In this document: piece by piece, positions 33,894 through 42,641 of the stretch
Layout: every line of letters starts with the position of its first letter
Numbering within the stretch: the first letter of the stretch is position 1
Source of the DNA: Candidatus Dormiibacter spiritus
GTDB taxonomy: Bacteria > Chloroflexota > Dormibacteria > Dormibacterales > Dormibacteraceae
Direction of reading: 5' to 3'
Length of the DNA stretch: 44,689 nt
NCBI GenBank assembly: GCA_003244185.1
Contig: QHBT01000031.1
Location: 1-44,689 of the forward strand
Notes under the pieces: generated by a model
Databases searched by the model: none
Told to the model about the DNA's origin: nothing
Seen by the model: only the letters and a program-made list of their open reading frames with translations
Made by a program: the position numbers and the translations under genes

Positions 33894-34913
33894 ATGATTC
33901 ATTCACATCCGGATAGGGGCTCACAGCTCCGAGTCGTGGCTTTGCTGGCTGGGCTGGTCCTCCTTGCCTGCGGAGGCAGCGGCAGCGGCGGCTCCTCGAG
34001 CAGCAAGAAACCATTGCTGGTGGCGATTTACAAGAGTGGCACCCAGCAATACTTCATCGATCAGGCCACCGGCTTCAAGGCTGAGGCCACGCAGCTCGGC
34101 GCAGACACCAAGGTCTATGACGTGGCGCTGGACGGCAACAAGGCGGTCAACACAGTCAATGACGCCATCGCGGCTGGAGCCAACGGCATTGGCATCACCG
34201 TCCCCGACCAAAAGATCGGGCCCGCGGTAGCTCGCGCCGCGAAGGACGCCAAGATTCCGCTCGTTGCGACCGACGACGCCATCAGCGACAGCTCTGGCGC
34301 TCCAGTGCCATTCGTCGGCTTTGACGGTCGCGACATGGGTACCAAAGTCGGCCAGGAGGCCGGCAAAGAGCTTGCGACGGCCGGTTGGTTGAAGGATTCA
34401 TCGAAGAAGGTGGCCGCGCTTGTGGTCGAGGCTCCGACGGTGAGCGTCATCGTAGACCGCACCACTGCCGAAAGAGAGCAGCTCAAGAATGCAGGCATGA
34501 CCGCCGACCAGCTCATCACAGTTCCTTACTCGGGTGAGACCGACTCTGCTCTTCAGGCGGCTGGTCCCGTCCTCACTGCTCATCCCCAAATCACCAACTG
34601 GGTGGTCGTCGGGGGCAACGACGAGGGCGTCAAGGGTACGCTGCTGGCTCTTCAAAACGCCGGCATCAAGCCCGACAATGTGATCGGCGTGGGACTCGGC
34701 GCCTACGAGGCGTGCAAGCCCTGGGCAGCCAGCCAGCCCAGTGGTTTCAAGTCGGCGCTCTACATCTCAGGCAAGGATGTCGGCCAGGCCGCCGCCAAGG
34801 TGCTTTATGACAACGTCAAGAACGGCACCAAGCTGCCCCAAAAGACCATTGCCAAGACCACCATCGTGAACAAGGACAACTACAAACAGGTCGGGGTTGT
34901 CTGCACTCAGTAG
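33894..34913 (+). CDS. Sugar-binding lipoprotein of the second ABC transporter
   Basis: A 339-residue RbsB-type binding protein. Signal peptide ends in lipobox LLAC, followed by a Gly/Ser tether. The PBP fold has LLVAIYKSGTQQYFIDQATGF, DAIAAGANGIGITVPD and FVGFDGRDMG. TNWVVVGGNDEGVKG fits monosaccharide binding (arabinose/galactose-like). The ATG at 33894 is chosen with GGAGGAGG twelve bases upstream; an ATG at 33858 is in frame but adds a charged leader. The likely cargo is galactose or a galactoside, inferred from the neighbouring enzymes. Confidence 0.9.
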   Translation: MIHSHPDRGSQLRVVALLAGLVLLACGGSGSGGSSSSKKPLLVAIYKSGTQQYFIDQATGFKAEATQLGADTKVYDVALDGNKAVNTVNDAIAAGANGIGITVPDQKIGPAVARAAKDAKIPLVATDDAISDSSGAPVPFVGFDGRDMGTKVGQEAGKELATAGWLKDSSKKVAALVVEAPTVSVIVDRTTAEREQLKNAGMTADQLITVPYSGETDSALQAAGPVLTAHPQITNWVVVGGNDEGVKGTLLALQNAGIKPDNVIGVGLGAYEACKPWAASQPSGFKSALYISGKDVGQAAAKVLYDNVKNGTKLPQKTIAKTTIVNKDNYKQVGVVCTQ

Positions 34914-36462
34914 CCCGCCTTCACCAGGGGCCGCCGTAGGCGGAGCTGGAGCCGGTGACGCTCTTCTGATAGAGAACGTCAGCAAAGGCTTCGCCAACGT
35001 GCAGGCTTTGAGTGACGTTTCACTCGAAGTCCGCCCGGGTGAAGTGTTGGCGCTGATGGGCGAGAACGGCGCGGGCAAGTCAACGCTTCTCAGGATCCTG
35101 AGCGGCGACTACCAGCCCGACCAGGGCTGGCTGACGCTGGCCGGACACCGCCTCACGTTTGCCTCACCACGGCAGGCGCGACAGTCGGGGATCCGGGTCA
35201 TCTACCAGGAGGCTGAAATCATTCCGGGCGTTGACGTCGCGGAGAACATCTACGCGGGCGAGCTGCCGCGCCGGGGCCCGTTCATCGATCGGGGACGGCT
35301 GGACGCTCAGGTGCGGGAGGCAATCAAGGAGTACGGTTTCGGCACGGTGCTGCCCGCGCATGCGGACGGCGACAAGCTCTCGCCGGCTCAGCGACAGCTG
35401 GTCGAGATACTGCGAGCGCTCAAGTCGGGCGTGAAGGTCCTGGCTCTCGACGAACCGACCTCATCGCTGACCGACGAGCAGGTTGAGTCGCTCTTTGTAC
35501 TGATGCGCCGTCTGCGCTCCGAGGGAGTCGCCATCGTCTATGTCTCCCACCGCATGCGGGAGATGTTGCAAATCGCCGACCGGATAGCCGTCTTGCGTGA
35601 CGGCAGATTGGTAGCCGTTCGGCCGGTGAAAGAGACCAGCGAGGGCGAAATCGTCAGGCTGATGGTCGGCCGGGACCTGACCGAGGTGCTCGAGCGCACG
35701 CCCTCGGCCAGCAGCCGGGTCGTGCTGCGGGTTCGCGACTTGAACAGCGATTGGCATCGTGGGATCAGCTTTGAAATCAAGGCAGGCGAGGTCCTGGGAT
35801 TCGCCGGCCTGGTTGGGGCCGGTCGGACTGAGCTGGCCAAGGTCGTGTTTGGTGACTACCGGCGTAACTCCGGCACCATCGAGGTGGATGGCCGAGTGGT
35901 TGACATCCGGCATCCTTCGCAGGCGATCGCGGCAGGCATTGGACTGGCGCCGGAGGACCGAAAGGGCGACGGGTTGGTGCTGATCCGCAGCGTCCAGGAG
36001 AACGTGGCCCTGGCAATCCTTCGGCGGTTGTCTCGGTTGAGGTTCATCCGTGCGGCTCTGGAGCGGAGGGTGGTCAGGGAGTATGTCGACCGACTGCGGA
36101 TCAGGACTCCCTCCATGGGCCAGCAGGTCGCCAAACTTTCGGGTGGCAATCAGCAGAAGGTTGTACTGGCGCGATGGCTGGCAGCACACCCGAAGGTTCT
36201 GATCCTGGACGAGCCCACGCGGGGCATCGACGTCGGCGCCAAGGCAGAGATCTATAGATTGATCAACGAACTCGCAAATGAGGGCATCGGCATCATGCTG
36301 ATCTCCTCGGAGCTGCCCGAGATCCTGGGCCTTGCGGATCGGGTGCTGGTGATGCAGAAAGGCCGCATCACCGGTGAGCTGTCGGCGGCTGAAGCGACCG
36401 AGGAGAAGGTCCTCGAATTGGCCATGCTTGATCAACTGACTGTCGAAAGCGAGACCGCCTAA
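34897..36462 (+). CDS. Sugar ABC transporter ATPase, two-domain (RbsA/MglA type)
   Basis: A 521-residue protein with two nucleotide-binding domains. First: Walker A GENGAGKST, signature-like LSPAQRQ, Walker B LALDEPTSSL. Second: a degenerate Walker A (GLVGAGRTE), signature LSGGNQQK, Walker B LILDEPTRGID. This asymmetry is usual for the CUT2 family. The TTG start overlaps the end of the binding-protein gene by 17 bases. The stop overlaps the permease start (TAATG). It energises uptake of a monosaccharide, presumed galactose. Confidence 0.92.
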   Translation: MSALSSPPSPGAAVGGAGAGDALLIENVSKGFANVQALSDVSLEVRPGEVLALMGENGAGKSTLLRILSGDYQPDQGWLTLAGHRLTFASPRQARQSGIRVIYQEAEIIPGVDVAENIYAGELPRRGPFIDRGRLDAQVREAIKEYGFGTVLPAHADGDKLSPAQRQLVEILRALKSGVKVLALDEPTSSLTDEQVESLFVLMRRLRSEGVAIVYVSHRMREMLQIADRIAVLRDGRLVAVRPVKETSEGEIVRLMVGRDLTEVLERTPSASSRVVLRVRDLNSDWHRGISFEIKAGEVLGFAGLVGAGRTELAKVVFGDYRRNSGTIEVDGRVVDIRHPSQAIAAGIGLAPEDRKGDGLVLIRSVQENVALAILRRLSRLRFIRAALERRVVREYVDRLRIRTPSMGQQVAKLSGGNQQKVVLARWLAAHPKVLILDEPTRGIDVGAKAEIYRLINELANEGIGIMLISSELPEILGLADRVLVMQKGRITGELSAAEATEEKVLELAMLDQLTVESETA

Positions 36463-37526
36463 TGTCCGTCAACGGACCGGAGAGCCGGGAGGTGAAAGCA
36501 GGGGGTACAGCTCGGCGACCTGAGATTCCAGGCGCGGTTCGTCATGTCTTCTCCAGGGTTGACACCGAGAGCCTATCGCTGATCATCGCACTCGCCATCC
36601 TGGTGATCGCCATCGCCAGCCAGACTGACAAGTTCTTCCTGCCCAGGAATCTGCTCAACATCGGTCAAAACGTCTCGGTCCTCGGGCTGGTGGCGGTTGG
36701 CGAGACGATAGTGATCCTCGCGGGCGCTCTTGACATCTCGGTCGGCTCAATCGCCGGCGTCGCCTCGGTGACGGCAGCGATCGCCCTCCAGCACACGTCG
36801 CTGGCGGGCGGGGGAGTCGCAGCCGGACTGATGGTCGGCCTGGCTTTTGGAGTCGCGAACGGGCTGGTCGTCACGGTGCTGCGGGTGAACCCGGTCATAG
36901 CCACGCTGGCCACGTTCGCGGCTTTTCGCGGGATCGCCTTCCTGCTCGCTCCGGGAGGCAAGCCGGTGGGCGTTTCCAATGAGGGCTTCATCAACATCGG
37001 CGTCGGCCGCATCTTCGATACCGACACGTTCCCAGGCATCCCCGTTTCGCTCCTGCTTTTGATCGGCGTCGCCGCCGCAGTGGAGGTGATGCTGCGCTAC
37101 ACGGACTTCGGACGCTCCATTTACGCGATGGGCGGCAATCCCGCGGCGGCGCGCTTGGCCGGCATCAGCCTGAACCGGATGAGGATCGCCATCTACGGCA
37201 GCTCCGGGGCTTTGGCCGGACTCGCCGGCATTGTCGTCACCGCCCGAGTCACCGCCGGCGAGCCCGCCTCAGGCACCCAGGGCTTGGAGCTGCAGGCGAT
37301 CACGGCCGTGCTGCTGGGCGGTGCTGCCCTGACCGGGGGTAAGGGCAGCGTGATCGCCACCATGCTTGCAGTTCTCCTGGTCGGCACCTTGACCGACGGC
37401 ATGAACCTGCTCGGCATTCAGACGTTCTATCAGGATGTGGCGCAGGGACTTCTGCTCATCACCGCCGTCGCGATCGGACAGTATCGGGCGGCGCGAGCCG
37501 AACGCGCGCGAACTCGCACCGGCTGA
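36462..37526 (+). CDS. Sugar ABC transporter permease (RbsC type)
   Basis: A 354-residue integral membrane protein of the BPD_transp_2 family, with about nine to ten TM helices after a 50-residue cytoplasmic N-terminus. ILAGALDISVGSIAGV, YAMGGNPAAARLAGISLNRM (ATPase contact) and VLLGGAALTGGKGSV are family signatures. It completes the transporter with 33894-36462 and ends 34 bases before the promoter of the alpha-galactosidase gene. Confidence 0.93.
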   Translation: MSVNGPESREVKAGGTARRPEIPGAVRHVFSRVDTESLSLIIALAILVIAIASQTDKFFLPRNLLNIGQNVSVLGLVAVGETIVILAGALDISVGSIAGVASVTAAIALQHTSLAGGGVAAGLMVGLAFGVANGLVVTVLRVNPVIATLATFAAFRGIAFLLAPGGKPVGVSNEGFINIGVGRIFDTDTFPGIPVSLLLLIGVAAAVEVMLRYTDFGRSIYAMGGNPAAARLAGISLNRMRIAIYGSSGALAGLAGIVVTARVTAGEPASGTQGLELQAITAVLLGGAALTGGKGSVIATMLAVLLVGTLTDGMNLLGIQTFYQDVAQGLLLITAVAIGQYRAARAERARTRTG

Positions 37527-37560
37527 GATCGCGTCAGGCGCGGTTCCTGGCAGCGTCTGG

Positions 37561-37589
37561 TTGACGCCCGTGATGCCAGGTGATATTCT
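37561..37589 (+). promoter_or_regulatory. Sigma70-type promoter of the alpha-galactosidase gene
   Basis: TTGACG (37561-37566), a 17-base spacer and TATTCT (37584-37589), a good consensus match. It gives the secreted enzyme a promoter separate from the transporter operon. Confidence 0.65.
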
Positions 37590-37649
37590 CATATTCCGAC
37601 CTGTTTGTTTCATTGAGTGAGATTGTCCATTGGGGACCGGGAGAAGACA

Positions 37650-40295
37650 GTGTCGCAGGGCCACTCCGCCGCACCCCGCCCGCCACGGCTGACCGCGTCG
37701 CGTATGGCCTTGCGCCGGGTAGCCTCCTCTCTGGTCACAGCCGCGCTCGGCCTTGGTTTGGTGCCGGCGCTGCTGGTGACTGGAGCCGTGCCGGCGCTGG
37801 CTCTGGACAACGGGCTGGCCCGGATGCCGTATTTGGGCTGGAACACCTATTACGGCCTCGGCTCCAGCTTCAACGACGCAAAGATCAGGGCTGAGGCCGA
37901 TGCGATGGTCAGCAGAGGGCTGAAGGCAGCCGGCTATCGATACGTCTGGCTGGATGGCGGCTGGTGGTCAGGTACCCGCGATGCCAACGGCAATATCACC
38001 GTTGACGCGACACAGTGGCCCGAGGGGATGAAGGGCGTAGCTGACTACATCCATGCCCGCGGCCTGCGGGCCGGGATCTACACCGACGCCGGAAGCGATG
38101 GCTGCGGTGGGGCCAATCAGGGCAGCTATGGCCATTACCAGCAAGACGTCAACCAGTTCGCCGCCTGGGGTTTCGACGCCGTCAAGGTCGACTACTGCGG
38201 CGGTACCAAGCAGAATCTTGACCCGGCCACACAGTACGGTCAGTTCCGGGACGCCATCCTGAACGACACCCCGCGGCGGCCGATGCTCTTCAACATCTGC
38301 AACCCCTTTCCGCCTGGCACCTCGCCTTGGACTCCCAACTATCCGCCCTACGATCGCTCCGCCTACAACTCCTTCAGCTTCGGTCCCAGAACCGGAAACT
38401 CGTGGCGGACCGACACGGACATCGGTTTCGTACGCAACATCCAGTTCAAGGACGTTCTTCGCAACCTCGACCACAACGCCGCGCATCCGGAGGCGGCGGG
38501 CCCCGGACACTGGAACGACCCCGACTATCTCGGCCCTGAACTCGGCATGACCAGCAACGAGTCGCAGGCGCAGTTCAGCCTGTGGGCTGTCGTGGCAGCC
38601 CCGCTGATCATCGGCAGCGATGTGTCAGCCCTTTCGCAGAGCGCCGTGGACATGCTCACCAACGATGAGGTCCTCGACGTCTCGCAGGACGTGCTCGGCG
38701 TTCAAGGTAAACCGATCTCCACCCAGGGCAACGGCCAGGTCTGGGTAAGGCCTTTGGCCAACGGCGACCGCGCGGTTGCCCTGCTCAACCGCGGCACAGT
38801 GCCAATTACCATCACCACGGACGCCAAGGCGATCGGAGTGAAGCATGCGTCCCGCTACGACCTGCGTGACCTCTGGCACCACACCACTACTGAGACCGCG
38901 GGCACAATAGCTGCGTCGGTGCCCGGTCACAGCGTCGTGCTGTACCGAGTCTCCAGGGGTCACGGCGACTCCGTCCCGCCCGCGGTGCTGCTGTCGCCGC
39001 CCGCCACGCCAGCGCCTTACTCCGGCTCCGACCTGCGCCTGGCCGTTCCCGCCCAACCGCTGCCTGTCTCGGTGACCTTCACCAACTACGGCCGCGCCGC
39101 TGTGAAGAACGTCGAGCTGCGCCTGTCCGGACCTGCCGGTTGGACCATCCAACCCTCAGGCCCACTGAACGGGGGCACGCTGGCCAGCGGTCGGAGCTAT
39201 ACCGGCCATTGGTCGATCACGCCACCCGCAGGCACCCTGCCCGGCAGCAATCCACTGCGAGCGTCGGTCACCTACCGTTACGGTGACAACGGCTCGGGAG
39301 ACCAGACGGGCGGCAACAGCGGCTCGGGCAGCCAAACCGGCGGCGACAGCTCGTCGGCGAAGCAGACCACGGAGAGCAGCGTGCTCGTGCCGCCAGCGCC
39401 CCCCTCCGGCGTGAGCTACCTGAGTGATCACATCTGGCTGGACGCAAGCAGCGGGTACCTCGTGCCGAAGCTCGACACCCAATGCTGCGCCAGCACGAAG
39501 ATCAGCCTGCTGGGCAAGACGTATGACAAGGGGATCGGCACCGCCTCCCCGTCCCAGGTCGAGTACTACCTGGGAGGCAACTGTACCGGCGTGACCGCGA
39601 CTGTCGGCATCGACGATTCCGCCCGATTCACCACAGCGGGCGCTACGGCTGTTTTCCAGGTGTTCGCCGACGGTCGCAAGCTCTTCGACAGCGGTTTGGT
39701 CACGCAGAACGTCACCAGGGATGTCAACGTTGATGTGAGCGGGGCCAGCGTACTCAGCCTCGTGGTAGGGGACGCCGGCGACGGCAGCTACAACGACCGC
39801 GCCGATTGGGCGGACCTGCGGGCGAGCTGCGGCGCCCCGCCGGCAACAGTGCCACACGGTCCGTGGCCGCATTTCGTGCCCACCTCAAGTGAAACCGCCA
39901 CCGCGAGCAGCGCCAACAGCGGCTACCCCGCCAGCAACGCCATCGATGGCAAGCTCACGACCCTCTGGCATTCCCGGTTCAGCCCGGTTCATGATCCGCT
40001 TCCCATCTCGCTCACCATCGACACCGGTGGCCAGCACAACCTGACCGGACTGACCTACCAGCCGCGGCTGGACGGGGACAGCACTGGCATCATCACCGGC
40101 TACACGATCGCGCTGAGCACGGATGGGGTGCACTTCGCCCCAGTCGTCTCAGGCACATGGGCGGATGACAGCTCGATCAAGTCTGCCCCGTTCGGCGCGG
40201 CGACTGCGCGATACATCCGACTCACTGCGACGAGCGCCCACAACCGCTATGCTTCTGCAGCTGAGGTTGGTGTCGCGGACATGCCGTCCGCCTGA
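37650..40295 (+). CDS. Secreted multidomain GH27 alpha-galactosidase
   Basis: About 881 residues. A signal peptide (LRRVASSLVTAALGLGLVPALL, ending near ALALDNG) precedes the GH27 barrel: LGWNTYYG, nucleophile Asp in VKVDYCGG, probable acid/base Asp in SWRTDTDIG and GHWNDPDYLGP. A beta-sandwich follows, then a NEW3-like domain (about 450-555), a Gly/Ser/Thr/Gln linker with two GSGxQTGG repeats, an NPCBM domain (IWLDASSGYLVPKLD) and a C-terminal F5/8-type (CBM32-like) domain. The GTG at 37650 has GGGAGAAG upstream; a GTG at 37617 is possible. It releases galactose outside the cell for the neighbouring transporter. Confidence 0.93.
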   Translation: MSQGHSAAPRPPRLTASRMALRRVASSLVTAALGLGLVPALLVTGAVPALALDNGLARMPYLGWNTYYGLGSSFNDAKIRAEADAMVSRGLKAAGYRYVWLDGGWWSGTRDANGNITVDATQWPEGMKGVADYIHARGLRAGIYTDAGSDGCGGANQGSYGHYQQDVNQFAAWGFDAVKVDYCGGTKQNLDPATQYGQFRDAILNDTPRRPMLFNICNPFPPGTSPWTPNYPPYDRSAYNSFSFGPRTGNSWRTDTDIGFVRNIQFKDVLRNLDHNAAHPEAAGPGHWNDPDYLGPELGMTSNESQAQFSLWAVVAAPLIIGSDVSALSQSAVDMLTNDEVLDVSQDVLGVQGKPISTQGNGQVWVRPLANGDRAVALLNRGTVPITITTDAKAIGVKHASRYDLRDLWHHTTTETAGTIAASVPGHSVVLYRVSRGHGDSVPPAVLLSPPATPAPYSGSDLRLAVPAQPLPVSVTFTNYGRAAVKNVELRLSGPAGWTIQPSGPLNGGTLASGRSYTGHWSITPPAGTLPGSNPLRASVTYRYGDNGSGDQTGGNSGSGSQTGGDSSSAKQTTESSVLVPPAPPSGVSYLSDHIWLDASSGYLVPKLDTQCCASTKISLLGKTYDKGIGTASPSQVEYYLGGNCTGVTATVGIDDSARFTTAGATAVFQVFADGRKLFDSGLVTQNVTRDVNVDVSGASVLSLVVGDAGDGSYNDRADWADLRASCGAPPATVPHGPWPHFVPTSSETATASSANSGYPASNAIDGKLTTLWHSRFSPVHDPLPISLTIDTGGQHNLTGLTYQPRLDGDSTGIITGYTIALSTDGVHFAPVVSGTWADDSSIKSAPFGAATARYIRLTATSAHNRYASAAEVGVADMPSA

Positions 40296-40470
40296 GTCGG
40301 CGGCTCCCGCCACAGGTCGGACCCGCGCGTCTTCGTGGTCGCTCGGTCGGTCGCTGCTCACGACGCTTCCTGGTAGCGATGCAGTCGCAGCTCTACTCTC
40401 CTTCCTCTGTCGACATAGACCTTGCCTCCTGACAGTGACCTGAGTCCGCGGGTCCAAAGCGCAAGGTACC

Positions 40471-40863
40471 GTGGCCGGAGTGCAGATCGACGCCCTCGAC
40501 CACGTGGTATTCACTGTGGCAGATGTGGAGGCGACCTGCGCCTTCTACGAACGGGTGCTGGGTCTGCAGGTGGTTCGAGGCGCGGACGGCCGTACGGCGC
40601 TCCACTTCGGCACCCAGAAGATTAACCTCCACCAGGCGGGCCACGAGTTCGAGCCCAAGGCCCGCTGCCCCGCACCGGGAGCCGGCGATCTCTGCTTCCT
40701 CACCTCCACGGAACTGCCCGCAGTCCTTGACCACCTGCGCCACCACGGCGTCGCCGTCGAGTTGGGGCCGGTGGAGCGGGAGGGAGCCACCGGGCACCTT
40801 ACATCGGTGTACTTCAGGGACCCAGACGGCAACCTGATCGAGGTCGCCAACCTTCATGGCTAG
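40471..40863 (+). CDS. VOC family protein (glyoxalase/dioxygenase fold)
   Basis: A 130-residue single-module vicinal-oxygen-chelate protein. Metal-ligand positions are ALDHVVFTV (His), KINLHQ (His), ATGHLTSVYFRDPDGNLIEV (His and Glu). This is the usual full set for the paired betaalphabetabetabeta modules. Function cannot be predicted from the fold (glyoxalase, dioxygenase, resistance or epimerase types). It starts with GTG at 40471; GTG at 40480 is also possible. Convergent with the phosphate transporter. Confidence 0.87.
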   Translation: MAGVQIDALDHVVFTVADVEATCAFYERVLGLQVVRGADGRTALHFGTQKINLHQAGHEFEPKARCPAPGAGDLCFLTSTELPAVLDHLRHHGVAVELGPVEREGATGHLTSVYFRDPDGNLIEVANLHG

Positions 40864-40908
40864 AGGGTCACGAGGCTGGCGGCCGCCGGACCGGTCATAT
40901 CGAGCACG

Positions 40909-40925
40909 TAGCTCCCTTGGAGCTA
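40909..40925. terminator. Short hairpin between convergent genes
   Basis: TAGCTCC-CTT-GGAGCTA forms a seven-bp stem with a three-base loop. It overlaps the stop codon of the phosphate transporter. No T-run follows on either strand, so it is at best a weak bidirectional terminator. Confidence 0.35.
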
Positions 40926-41921
40926 TACGCCGGCTGTGTGGAGGATGGCGTAGAAGACCCAGCCGATAGTGGCGGAGGCGGGAATGGTGAGCAGCCAGGC
41001 GGCCACGATGTTCGCCCCCACGCCCCAGCCGGCCGCCGTCAAGCGCCGGGGCGCGCCCGCTCCCATCACTGAACCTGTCACCACATGTGTGGTGCTGACC
41101 GGAGCGCCGAAGACGGTGGCCAGCAGGATGGTGCCGGCGCCCGAGAGTTGGGCGCCCATCCCGGTGGCCGGCTCCAGCTTGTAGATCCGCCAGCCCAGCG
41201 TCCGGATGATCCGCCAGCCGCCCGCATAGGTGCCGAAGCCAATCGCCGCAGCCGCCAGCAGGACCACCCAGGCCGGGATCGTGAATTTGTGCAGGTGGCC
41301 GGTGGCCAGCAGCGCCATGCCCATCGCGGCCATGGACTTCTGGGCGTCGTTGCCGCCGTGGGAGTAGGAGACAAAGGCCGCGGTTACCACCTGGCCGTAG
41401 CGGAAGTAGCGGTTGGCGCGCACCGGTCGCGCATGCCGGAAGAGCCAGTAAACGCCCACCATCAGCAGCGCAGCTACCAGGAACCCGATCGGAGGCGAGA
41501 GCACCAGCCAGGTCAGTACCTTCCCCATCTCTGACCAGCGGACCGCCGCGAAGCTGCCGCCAGCAGCCACGCCCGCGCCCAGCAAGGCACCGACAAAGGC
41601 GTGGGTCGAGCTGCTGGGGAGGCCCAGATACCAGGTGACGAGATTCCACACGATGGCGCCCAGCAGCCCCGCCAGGATGACCATCAGGGTTGGCTGCAGG
41701 AGCAGCTTGGCGATGGTGTTGCTCACGGCGCCGCCGAAGACCAGAACCGTCACCAGGGCGCCGATCAGGTTGAAAGTCGCTGACAGCAGGACGGCCAGCC
41801 GCGGGGTTAGCGCTCGCGTCGAGACCGAGGTTGCGATCGCATTGGCGGTGTCGTGAAAGCCGTTGGTGAAGTCGAAGCCCAGCGCCACCAGGATGGTGAC
41901 GACGAGCAGGACGTCAGGCAT
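40923..41921 (-). CDS. Inorganic phosphate transporter (PiT family)
   Basis: A 332-residue PiT/PHO4-family permease that imports phosphate with protons or sodium. The two family signatures are seen: GFDFTNGFHDTANAIATSVSTRALTP near the N-terminus and FGAPVSTTHVVTGSVMGAGA near the C-terminus; SYSHGGNDAQKSMAAM lies between. About eight TM helices. The ATG overlaps the PhoU-like gene by eight bases, a usual pairing in which the PhoU-like protein controls the transporter. Confidence 0.95.
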   Translation of the reverse strand: MPDVLLVVTILVALGFDFTNGFHDTANAIATSVSTRALTPRLAVLLSATFNLIGALVTVLVFGGAVSNTIAKLLLQPTLMVILAGLLGAIVWNLVTWYLGLPSSSTHAFVGALLGAGVAAGGSFAAVRWSEMGKVLTWLVLSPPIGFLVAALLMVGVYWLFRHARPVRANRYFRYGQVVTAAFVSYSHGGNDAQKSMAAMGMALLATGHLHKFTIPAWVVLLAAAAIGFGTYAGGWRIIRTLGWRIYKLEPATGMGAQLSGAGTILLATVFGAPVSTTHVVTGSVMGAGAPRRLTAAGWGVGANIVAAWLLTIPASATIGWVFYAILHTAGV

Positions 41922-42525
41922 TCTTGATGGAGATCGTCTCCAGCACGTTGGCCACGTGTTCGCAGGTGTCCATGGTCTCTTCCAGCAGGTCGTAGAGGTC
42001 CTTCCACTTGATCAGATGGGCGGCGGAAAGGCCGTTGCCTTCGAACATGGCGCCCAGAGCCTCCCGACTGATGCGATCGCCCTCGTTCTCCAGCCTGTGG
42101 ATCTCCAGCCGTCGCGCCTCGAGTTCGTTGAAGCTCTCCAGATCCTCCAGCGCGCGGGCCAGCTCGATGCCGGCCTCGGCCAGGCATTCACCAAAAGCCT
42201 TGGCTGGCTCGGTGACCTCGGTCACCCGGTAGAGCTCCATCTTGTCGCCAACCTCCTCAGCCAGGTCCACGACATCGTCAACGGTGGAGGCGAGAAGCAG
42301 GATGTCCTCACTTTCCATGGGAGCCACGAAGGTGCGGTTCACCAGCTCGTAGATCTCGTGCGTGACGTCGTCGCAGCGGTGCTCCAGGTCACGCAACCGG
42401 GGATGCCGGGACCGGCCCTCCAAGAGGCTCTTCGAGAGTTCGGTCAGCGTCTCGCTGACCAGCTGCCCCTGCTGCTTGAACAGATCGTAAAAGCGCCGCT
42501 CGCGCGGCACCAAGCTCAGTTTCAC
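41914..42525 (-). CDS. DUF47/PhoU-like regulator
   Basis: A 203-residue helical-bundle protein of the DUF47 family (PhoU-related). The N-terminal PRERRFYDLFKQQGQLV and the acidic repeat helices DLEHRCDDVTHEIYELV and DLAEEVGDKMELY fit the family, which binds metals through Glu/Asp clusters. It is encoded just before the PiT gene, and this pair is widespread. It probably restrains phosphate uptake. A candidate Pho box lies 45 bases upstream. Confidence 0.93.
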   Translation of the reverse strand: MKLSLVPRERRFYDLFKQQGQLVSETLTELSKSLLEGRSRHPRLRDLEHRCDDVTHEIYELVNRTFVAPMESEDILLLASTVDDVVDLAEEVGDKMELYRVTEVTEPAKAFGECLAEAGIELARALEDLESFNELEARRLEIHRLENEGDRISREALGAMFEGNGLSAAHLIKWKDLYDLLEETMDTCEHVANVLETISIKNA

Positions 42526-42569
42526 AGTGGCCTAAGTATCCCGATTTGGAAGTTCGAGCGCGCCAGTTC

Positions 42570-42586
42570 TTAACACTGGGTTAATG
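42570..42586. promoter_or_regulatory. Candidate Pho-box direct repeat before the PiT operon
   Basis: TTAACA-N5-TTAATG has the 11-base period seen in PhoP/PhoB-type binding sites. On the minus strand, in the direction of the PiT operon, the same region holds TTGACA (42590-42585), usable as a -35 element, although no clear -10 follows at the right distance. Confidence 0.4.
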
Positions 42587-42641
42587 TCAACCAACTTGTC
42601 CCCAGCGTTCGGACGGGTTGGCAGCCTTCGCTAGGCCTTCC

